From Actinernus sp. WN-2022 (Eukaryota; Cnidaria; Anthozoa; Actiniaria; Actinernidae), in the NCBI GenBank assembly GCA_030867875.1, contig JAOWCC010000791.1:62001-126000 (forward strand): a DNA stretch of 64,000 nt, in the 5' to 3' direction. Shown here one piece after another: positions 55,748 to 64,000 of the stretch (position 1 is the stretch's first letter; every line of letters starts with the position of its first letter). The notes under the pieces are model-generated. The model ran no database searches. It worked only from the letters and a program-made list of their open reading frames with translations, and had not been told where the DNA came from. The position numbers and the translations under genes are program-made.

Positions 55748-56976
55748 TTGAAGTCATTTTTTTTTCAAATGTATGCAGTTTTATCTTTGAATTCTAGCTA
55801 AATCAAGGTCAGCGTAATAAAAAGATAGGATATGGTTTACAATTTCCACAGTTGACTGCCACTTCCTATCCTTACTGTCAACCTCCTGTACGCGGACACC
55901 TCCCGTAAGCGGACAGCTGTGGTGTAATTACAGTAGTGTAATTACAGCAATCCCACACAATCCTACACATGCAGTAGTAATAAAACAGCTAGGTCAACAA
56001 CTACATGTACAATAGGCGTCAAAATGTTCACGATTTAATAGTTATTCTTATAGAGCACATGCATCATAATTTAACCATGTGTTAGTTATTTATATACATC
56101 TTTCAAACGATCTAAAGTTACTTACAGAACCGTATATTTCATAACTTTCTCCGGGAAAGAGGAACTTTGATGACTGGCTGAAACATTATGAGATTTATGG
56201 AGACTGAAGTACAAATTACCAGTTGCGTGAGTTAGCCGGTGGTATATTTAAACTTGACAAGGAGGTACATGCTCATCGATATCAAGTGGACTCGTGAACT
56301 GATCCCAGGATGCATTGCTTTTCTAAAGACCGCTGACGTGCGGGCACAGCGCGCCATTTTGAAAACTAACGGCTTCGATTCGGCGGGACGACGTGCGATC
56401 TCTTGTGATCTCTTGGGTTCGATCTCTTGTATAATATGGCTTCCACACTGAGCAAAGGGTTTTCAAAACACATGTGAGATAAGAAAACTTAAAGGTAAGA
56501 TTTGATCTTTCAATTGTTGTGGATTGTAACGAGAAAAGGGAATGTCGCGCTAGGTTATCATACTTTTAGTTCAGCTGTTGTTTTCAAACGGATAATTTCG
56601 ATTCATGCCTCATGGTCTTGACTGGTTCCGTCCTCCCAAGAGAGTACAGAGAGACACGTCTCTGTCGGGAGGAACGAACAGAAGAGACGGCTGAATTTCA
56701 GGCTAGGTCTTCATTATTTGAAAGCCTTTACCTTATCCATTTAATGACCAAATCCATGAGAGTACATTGTAACTCTTTAACGAAGGATCGAACTACTGTT
56801 CGAAGACTGAAGAGAGTGAAATGCCTCACTTTTATAAAGACAGTGTCAGTGATATTTGTAAAACAGAAATTTCATTTATACAGCAAAAGGGTATATTGCT
56901 TTTTAGAAGTGAAATTTCACGGGTTTATACATTGCAATTCAACCAAATTCAGTCACAGGCGACCCAAGCTGGTATC
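55748..56976. other. Interior spacer of the foldback, no gene recognised
   Basis: Has a short CGGACACCTCCCGTAAGCGG fragment near 55895, like the MITE at 61483-61609. The 56612-57052 reading frame shows no domain and runs into the MULE terminal repeats. Confidence 0.4.
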
Positions 56977-59202
56977 CGGTCGTTTCGCCTACGAGTCGTT
57001 TCGCCTACGGTCAGTTCGCCTACGTCTTGAGTCGATTCGCCTACGTATTTAAGGTCGATTCGCCTACGTATTAGGTCGATTCGCAAATGTGTTATATTCA
57101 TATACTATATATAGCTGTATACTGTATAAATAAAGAATATATACTGTAGAAATAAAGAAATAAAAGATATAAAAACCAACTGTGCTATGACTCGGAATTG
57201 TGATAAATTTTCACTTTACAACTTATCTCAGTTCTAGACTACAACATACCCCGTAACTTTTATCATTTGAAAGCTTTTAATGCATACTTTCACTGCGTTT
57301 TCAAGAGAGCATCTAAAATCATGGAAAATTTACTTCGACTCGGAATGGCGTCTCGGTTGCCTATGACGCCGAAGCCGAACTAAGTGATAAATTTTCACTT
57401 TACAACTTATCTCAGTTCTAGAGTCGTTCTAGACTACAACATACCCCGTAACTTATATCATTTGAAAGCTTTTAATGCATACTTTCACTGTGTTTTCAAG
57501 AGAGCATCTAAAATCATGGAAAATTTACTTCGACTCGGAATGGCGTCTCAGTTGTTATGACGCCGAAGCCGAACTAAGTGATAAATTTTCACTTTACAAC
57601 TTATCTCAGTTCTAGAGTCGTTCTAGACTACAACATACCCCGTAACTTATATCATTTGAAAGCTTTTAATGCATACTTTCACTGCGTTTTCAAGAGAGCA
57701 TCTAAAATCATGGAAAATTTACTTCGACTCGGAATGGTGTCTCAGTTGTTATGACGCCGATTCGTTGTCAAGGGGTTTAGCGGTCTTGGAATGATCTTGT
57801 TATTAGTGGCGATAAGCGGCAAACTGGGAGGGGGAGTTAATTTGAATTGAAGTCGATTTCAATGGAAGTGGTTTCAATAGAAATAACATTTGAATGGAAG
57901 TGAATTTCAATGGGAGTGGTTTCAATGGAATTAACATTTGAATGGAAGTGAATTTCGATGGGAGTGGTTTCAATGGAATTAACATTTTAATGGAAGTGAA
58001 TTTCGATGGGAGTGGTTTCAATGGAATTAAGGAGAAGGACTTTTTGTCTACAAGAAGGTAAACGTGGCTTCACAAAAAAAAAATAGTGAGTCAAAAAATG
58101 GAAAACAACGACATAACAGTGACCGATTATGAATGTTTTTCCCTTTTGTCTCGCCTTAGGTCTTGAAGAAGCTCATCCATCTGCTACCTGTCCAACCCTC
58201 AGTCCAGCGGGTCACCTTAGATTTCGAGACGGCCCTGTGGAAAGCCTTAAGGTCTGTTCTGCCAGCAGTGCAGCTTCAGGGCTGCGTTTTCCACTGGACT
58301 CAGGCACTATGGAGGAAGGTTAGTTATCTGACATCATAAATTCATGAAAGGAGAGAACATAACAACATGGCGAAGTACTTAGTACTAAATGAAAACGTAC
58401 TAAATTATAGTTATTTTCTTGTCAATAGGTACAAGAACTTGGCCTACAGGTTGCATTACACTGACGACAACGCTGTATACCAATACATTCGTAAGCTGAT
58501 GGCCCTCCCATTTCTTCCACATCACGAGATTTCGCCGATGTTCGTGCGGCTCAGCCTACAGGCACAGAGTGAACCGCTCCGCGACCTCTTAAAGTATGTA
58601 AAGCGCCAATGGATTGACAGTAGCATCTTCTCCCCCAAGGACTGGAGTGTCTATAAGCAGCCGATTCGCACCAACAACGACATAGAAGGGTGGCACAACG
58701 CACTCAACAGACGTGCTGGTGGCCGATGCAGACTACCCCTTTATTCAATGATCGAGCTTCTCGACCGTGAGGCAAGACTGACCGCGGTCAACATCAGGCT
58801 GGTTTCAGATCATAAACTGAAACGTATCCAAAGGAAAAAAATACCGGCAGCTGCAAGCCAAGCTGTTCGGGCAGTGGGAAATGTATGAAAATCGAGAAAA
58901 AACCGCTGCTCAACTTTTGAAGTTCTGCTCACGCCTCAATGGACCAGCACGTACACAGTGACTTAGCAAAATATAAATATAGCAACATATAAATGCTTGT
59001 AAATATTTTAAAACTATAATAAAGAAGTTGGAAAAAATATGTTATTCCTTAGTTTTGTATTTAATAGTTATCTATACAAAGACTTAATACGTAGGCGAAT
59101 CGACCTAATACGTAGGCGAATCGACCTTAAATACGTAGGCGAATCGACTCAAGACGTAGGCGAACTGACCGTAGGCGAAACGACTCGTAGGCGAAACGAC
59201 CG
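56977..59202 (+). mobile_element. Mutator-like element with repeat-built inverted ends
   Basis: Inverted ends of about 110 bases made of six or so variants of GTCGATTCGCCTACG (56977-57090 and 59075-59202). Inside: three tandem copies of a 183-195 bp unit (57190-57760, TGATAAATTTTCACTTTAC), a 60-bp repeat (57835-58025, GGAAGTGAATTTC), and transposase exons. No convincing target duplication remains. Confidence 0.8.
58160..58962 (+). pseudogene. MULE transposase, two C-terminal exons
   Basis: Exon 58160-58318 (53 codons) reads VTLDFETALWKALR, supplying the second catalytic Asp, and GCVFHWTQALWRK, the C/H block between the second Asp and Glu of MULE transposases. Exon 58429-58962 continues VQELGLQ, then after a one-base shift near 58455 YIRKLMALPFLP, NNDIEGWHNALNRR and, after another shift in an A7 run near 58842, LLKFCSRLNG. 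The first-Asp exons are missing, so it is inactive. Confidence 0.8.
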
Positions 59203-59297
59203 CAATTCGAAGGTAGTCGTTTTCCCATGTGTGGTCACAATTAGCGTTTATCATTATGACTAAAACACAGACTTAGCATTTACAATGTACAGTATAA

Positions 59298-60032
59298 TGC
59301 ACCTATCAGCGGCTTCCCCGAGGGGTCGACCCCCGTGGTAACCAGGGGGATTGTAAAAAGACAGAAACAATCTTGATGATTTCCCCCAGGGGTAGGGGAA
59401 TCGTCCCTTTCAAAGTCCCCTGGTTAGGTCTTCCACGACCTACAATCCGCCGTGATTTTGCACGAAATGAGATCGAGGGAGCTGAATTGACTACTGAACA
59501 CTCTATTTTTAACAGAAATGTAACTTTATTAACACTTCAATGATATAAAAGTTAACAATTCTTGCTCGAGCAACATGCATTTTGTTTTAGCATTAATGAA
59601 TAAGAAAATTCGATATTTTGGCAAAACTAAACATAAAAAAGTTATGCTTCATATGTAATGATTTCATTTATGCCAAACTTGGTGACAGATGGTCAACAGA
59701 TAACCCCAAAAGGATTGGATTTTAAAAGTCGTCCTTAAGCCCAAGTCAAGAATACTCGGCATCGAAATTCTACACTGGTCGTCTCGGTATATCTCATATC
59801 ACGCTTTAACTCTCGTATTAATAAACAAGAAGGGACAATCTCCGTGGTTAGTTTCCCTGATGACAAAAACAATTTGAACAAATCCCCCACCCCAGTTTTC
59901 CAACCCTAAAACAAAGTCGAGCATTTCCCCGACCCCAGGGGCAATGTTTGCATTCAATCCTCCTGTATTCCCCCACATATCTCCGTGGTTACCCCGGGGG
60001 TCGACCCCACGGGGAAGCCGCTGATAGGTGCA
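59298..60032. mobile_element. TAA-flanked MITE, 735 bp
   Basis: Inverted ends TGCACCTATCAGCGGCTTCC are perfect over about 24 bases and continue, less perfectly, through GGGGTCGACCCCC. TAA lies on both sides (59295-59297, 60033-60035), which would fit a PIF/Harbinger 3-bp duplication. No ORF. Confidence 0.7.
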
Positions 60033-60443
60033 TAAGCGCTTCGGTTCCTTGCTACGAACTTATTTTTGAAAAACATGTAGGAAGAATTGTCGTAAATCTT
60101 TGCAGAAGTTTTTAGCTGAGGATTCTACACTTTAGTCCAATGCTAATTCGGCCAATTGTGGAAAACTTTCATTCGCGGACCGGTATTGTTGATCTGCGGT
60201 ATTCTTCAGCAGTTATTCTCTGGAGTTGAACGAGTTAATGAGGCACTGAGGTGCGTGTAGTTCCGTGCGTGTATATTAATTACAACCTGGTAAAAGGCCA
60301 TTTCAGCTTTTCTGGGCCCTGCATCTCTTTATTAAATTCAATGAAACACTGACTACCCTGAATTAAAGTTCTATATATTAACACTACCATTTTGAAATTT
60401 TATTTTAATTTAGCCCCCCTCCCCCTCCTAACCAATCTTAAAT

Positions 60444-60860
60444 AGGGAATCTCGTCTGAAAAACGATGTTTTCTGTGAAATGATTGTTATGCATGCCTAA
60501 TTTAAATCTGTTTCTGTGTTTGTCTCCAGTAATTTTTATACTAGATATCATTTATGCATCTATTTTCCCGTCGATAAAACTCATTTAAATTTCCTGCGTG
60601 CTGCCATCTTGGATTTTATGACATCATAGTGTTGCCTCTATTGTCAGAAAACAATAGCTATTTTGTTGTGTAACAATAAGGGTAATACGGTGACGTCATG
60701 ATATCCAATATGGCAGCACACAGGTCATTTGAATGTGTTTTATCGACAGGAAAATGTGCATAAATGACAATCTAATGTATACAGGAGACACACAGAAACA
60801 GACTTAGGCATGCATAACAATCATTTGACAGAAAACATCGTTTTTCAGACGAGATTCCCT
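60444..60860. mobile_element. Long-palindrome MITE, TTAA-bordered
   Basis: Arms of nearly 190 bases, starting AGGGAATCTCGTCTGAAAAA at both ends, leave only about 50 bases of loop. TTAA is at 60438-60441 and 60861-60864, with two extra bases at the left. The AGGG start and TTAA border recall the 42.35 kb transposon. Confidence 0.75.
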
Positions 60861-61482
60861 TTAAAAACAAGACATGGAATTTAATTAAAGTGGCCTTAGG
60901 GACTGTATTTTATTCTTTAACATAACATTCCCCATGTGCCGTTTCATGTGTGCAATACTGAACAGTACTGTGATTTTGACATTTATGATTATGCTTGAAC
61001 TCAAACATTTACGGGTGTACAGAAGAACATTCATAATTTAAGAGCTTGCTTTTTTTCATTAAATAAGCCCCCCTCTAATATCCCCCCTCTTAAAGGCCTA
61101 AACTTAATTAAGTCCCTGGGCGTTTACAATATATACAGGTAACATTTAGGGATGTAAATACATGTAAGAGCACTTCATCTGCTACTTTGCCAATTACATG
61201 TAGGTTTCACTGGGTGTTTTTTAGAGACCCAGCAACCCTAGTAGCTATATAATTGAAGGGACTGCAGTGATGTAGTAATCCTTACTGGTCAAATTTTAGG
61301 CCTGACAATCCAAACTGAAATAATATAATGTAAATTCTAGAAGTTCCCTACATAATGTTCTGATGTGCTGTTATTCCTACTTGCCAAAAAGATCATAGAA
61401 TGAAAGCAATCTACTAACCAAACACAACGTACCACTGGCTTTTGGCCAGTTGAGCACCCGTAGTGTCAAGCTGACTGCCATA

Positions 61483-61609
61483 TACAGTCAACTCCCTCTA
61501 AGCGGACACCCTAAAAACCCATTCCCACTTAATCTCTGTATTTTGAACTCTATAAGCCGGACACCAAAATAGGTCCCATAGGTGTCTGCCTTGGAGAGAA
61601 TTCACTGTA
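61483..61609. mobile_element. Short MITE with TACAGT ends
   Basis: TACAGTCAACTCCCTCTAAG at the left and, inverted, TACAGTGAATTCTCTCCAAG at the right, each leading to a GGACACC motif. 127 bp. Confidence 0.75.
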
Positions 61610-61795
61610 CTTTAAAGTGTATTAGGAACCTTTGAAATTATGTAAGTACAAATGCTAGTACAAATACTGTTCAGAGAAATAATATACATGTATTTAAAAT
61701 AACAGTTTACGTCTTTCTTTTTCTATTTTTGTTCTGGGAAGTTTTATCAATCCCTCCCTGTTTACGTTTTCACCCCCCATCACTATGATATATAC

Positions 61796-62728
61796 TCATT
61801 ATTTACAAACACTTTACAAATTATGTCCTGCTAATTACAAACAATTTATAAATAATTGTGCCCTGCTAATTTACAAACAATTTTCAAACTGTGCCCTGCT
61901 AATTTACAAGCAATTTTCAAACTGTGCCCTGCTAATTTACAAGCAATTTACAAACTGTGCCCGGCTAATTTACAAACAATTTACAAAATGTGCGCTGCTA
62001 ATTTACAAACAATTTACAAACTGCGCGCTGCTAATTTACAAACAATTTACAAACTGCGCTGCTAATTTACAAACAATTTACAAACTGTGCGCTGCTAATT
62101 TACAAACAATTTACAAACTGTGCGCTGCTAATTTACAAACAATTTACAAACTGTGCGCTGCTAATTTACAAACAATTTACAAACTGTGCGCTGCTAATTT
62201 TCAAACAATTTTCAAACTGTGCCCTGCTAATTTACAAACAATTTACAAACTGTGCGCTGCTAATTTACAAACAATTTACAAACTGTGCGCTGCTATTTTA
62301 CAAACAATTTACAAACTGTGCCCTGCTAATTTACAAACAATTTACAAACTGTGCCCTGCTAATTTACAAACAATTTACAAACTGTCCGCTGCTAATTTAC
62401 AAACAATTTACAAACTGTGCGCTGCTAATTTACAAACAATTTACAAACTGCGCTGCTAATTTACAAACAATTTACAAACTGTGCCCTGCTAATTTACAAA
62501 CAATTTACAAATTGTGCGCTGTTAATTTACAAACAATTTACAAACTGTGCGCTGCTAATTTACAAACAATTTACAAACTGTGCGCTGCTAATTTACAAAC
62601 AATTTACAAACTCTGCGCTGCTAATTTACAAACAATTTACAAATTGTACTTTGTGCTCTGCTATTTTACAAACAATTTACAAAGTGTGCTCTGCCAATTT
62701 ACAAACTATTTACAAAGATGGCCATATT
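61796..62728 (+). repeat. Right foldback array, 33-bp unit
   Basis: About 27 units of CTGTGCGCTGCTAATTTACA + AACAATTTACAAA. The core is the reverse complement of the left array core but the spacers are unrelated. Open frames through it are artefacts. Confidence 0.92.
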
Positions 62729-62837
62729 TTACATACTTTGTAGATGTCCAATTTTCTTGTAAATTCAATTTACAGTCTATTTACAAACAATTTACATGTT
62801 ATTTACATAATATGGGAAAATGGAATGTTTTCCAGTG

Positions 62838-63393
62838 AAGAAAAAGAATTCAAAAAGGAAAAATGTCCTATTATAGTCTAATCAGTTATGAAATAAACTC
62901 CATCACAAGAAAGAACACATCGAAATGAGTAAATTTACCAAGCTTGGTGACATTTCATTGGATATTTACCATGTGGTGAGCTTACAAGAGTCGCAGATAT
63001 AAGAGTGTTTGTATATATGGAATTGGAAGGACGCCTTACCACATACACGTTAGCTAATACACGTCACAGGTTACTAGTCTCCAGGCCCCCAAAGGGAATT
63101 GAAAACTGACGGTCACATGTTGTGGTTCTCAACTTTGAAAATCACTGTTGAGTTTTAGCCTCCCATTTTTGGTTTAAGTTCTAAAGAATAGTTTAAAGTA
63201 TCAATCAAAAAATTATATTTTTTTTGGGTTATAGGCACTTCAAGAATTATTTTTTTATAACAATTGACTGTCGTGAGAGCAATCATCCTGTAGATGCTCA
63301 AGAAAACAGAACGCACTAGATGCAACAAGGGCTATTGTGTAATCGTGATACAGCTATTTCAAAAAGGTTGTCCCGGACAAGCGACATTCCCAG
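62838..63393. other. Flank of foldback, no gene seen
   Basis: Contains the right outer inverted arm near 63070-63241. Confidence 0.4.
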
Positions 63394-63532
63394 ACCGAAA
63401 TGGATTGTGGGTATAACTGCAGCTGTAAGAACGGTGCCACATGTGTGAGAGTCCAGATCTACGATAAGTCAACAGCGCCTTACAGCTGTAAATGTGCCAC
63501 GTTGTTGATTGGATCCACATGCAAGCTATACG
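63394..63532 (+). CDS. EGF-like exon of a gene continuing beyond the window
   Basis: The acceptor is TTCCCAG and the donor CTATACG|GTAAGA. The exon reads DCGYNCSCKNGATCVRV ... YSCKCATLLIGSTCKLY, a six-cysteine EGF pattern without the D-x-D-E-C calcium signature. It ends in phase 1. It may begin a paralogue of the lectin/EGF/TLDc gene, since this part of the window also holds a copy of that gene's last exon, but the link is not shown. Confidence 0.7.
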
Positions 63533-64000
63533 GTAAGAAATATGGATGGTTAATATATATAGTTGTAAATAGTAATGAATAAATTAATGTATATCTATTA
63601 GCCCGGGTTTCTTTACTGCTAGAAATGATAAGCTTACATACTGCGAGGATTTCCTAAAAAAATAAACTGATAGAAATAAATATTACGACACACTATTAAT
63701 ATATACTATATATTACCATAGACTATTAAATATTCCAATTTCGTGAACAAAATCCAAGCAGGTGATTGACAAATGACAGTGCTGTATTGGTGACCACTGC
63801 ATGCTGTGCGCTTAGTTGGAATATTAAAGGTAGAGCCTTTATGTTTGTGTTTTATTGACAAATTAAATACACCTTAAATACACCATATCTAACCCTTAAA
63901 GTGCCAATGAAATGAAAAAAATGGATCCCGTTTTCATTTTATTTTATTAAATTCTAGGTTTCTCTTAATCATTTTGTGCAAATAAAAATCAATATGGAGA
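63533..64000. other. Intron or intergenic, no exon seen
   Basis: AT-rich. AAAGTGCCAATGAAATG near 63899 looks like the start of another dispersed repeat. Confidence 0.4.

Larger units (their letters stand above)
53829..62837. mobile_element. 9 kb foldback-like element with inverted minisatellite ends
   Basis: Both ends begin ACTGGAAAAC and continue through related CCATTTT / CATACTATGT text, read inward from opposite strands, then pass into arrays whose shared core is TTTACAAACAATTTACAAA. The left array is 54352-55747, the right 61796-62728. Interior insertions: MULE (56977-59202), TAA-flanked MITE (59298-60032), palindromic MITE (60444-60860), TA-type MITE (61483-61609). No clear target duplication was found, and no transposase that must belong to it. 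Confidence 0.7.
53509..63241. repeat. Outer inverted pair around the foldback region
   Basis: AAGTGCCTATAACCCCAAAA at 53513 and its near complement at about 63215-63240, each with a GGGCCTGGAG-type motif about 150-190 bases further in. The arms are degraded; they suggest an older element into which the TTTACAAAC foldback later inserted. Confidence 0.5.

Noticed and set aside
54244..55757. Long minus-strand reading frames with repeating LQTIYKLFTNFHG-type peptides
   Set aside because: They are translations of the foldback minisatellite; all frames follow the repeat period and there is no start context or composition of a protein.
56612..57052. 146-codon frame
   Set aside because: No recognisable domain and its end runs into the MULE terminal repeats; likely chance.
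61785..62838. Open frames of LQTIYKLCAAN-type repeats
   Set aside because: Same reason: the 33-bp unit is a multiple of three, so stops are absent by construction.

Overview
This 64 kb window looks like an intron-rich, repeat-laden animal genome, most likely an anthozoan cnidarian (sea anemone or stony coral). Pointers are spliced exons with GT/AG borders and phase-1 extracellular modules, a C-type lectin/EGF/TLDc gene, a rhodopsin-type receptor remnant, Penelope-like and BEL/Pao retroelements, and many AT-rich MITE families. The species assignment is inference; no bacterial-style operon, origin or CRISPR is present.

Layout: 0.2-2.4 kb holds MITEs, a 66-bp tandem repeat and a tRNA-derived SINE. 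2.6-14.3 kb is the best intact host gene on the + strand: a C-type lectin exon, three calcium-binding EGF exons and two TLDc exons. Its introns hold MITEs (one carrying a recombinase-like first exon) and a five-copy tRNA-like array. 14.3-16.9 kb is MITE and minisatellite. 17.4 kb has a LINE 3' fragment. 20.0-25.4 kb is a five-exon gene with N-terminal Cys/His modules, a FEN1/XPG-like nuclease core and a C-terminal CXC domain, broken by three in-frame stops and one frameshift. 27.3-30.8 kb is a structurally complete Penelope-like element with target-site duplication and two hammerhead-ribozyme motifs. 37.2-38.2 kb is a decayed GPCR. 39.4-40.6 kb is a 32-bp satellite grown from a MITE end.

40.6-52.5 kb is a second copy of the 14.0-16.7 kb block (TLDc last exon, MITE, two minisatellites), opened by a TTAA-flanked 5.4 kb transposon, itself opened by a 2.9 kb Mutator-like element with a 9-bp duplication, and further opened by a 5'-truncated BEL/Pao element. 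53.5-63.2 kb is a roughly 9 kb foldback-like structure whose ends are inverted arrays of a TTTACAAAC motif; it houses a degraded MULE with transposase exons and several MITEs. An EGF-like exon at 63.4 kb begins or continues another gene.

The host genes do not form a pathway together. What links the window is repeated transposition, and several insertions can be read directly because an empty paralogous site is also in the window. The strongest candidates for under-described biology are the nuclease/CXC gene, the transposons whose inverted ends are made of short tandem repeats, and the palindromic cassettes that travel with a recombinase-like exon.
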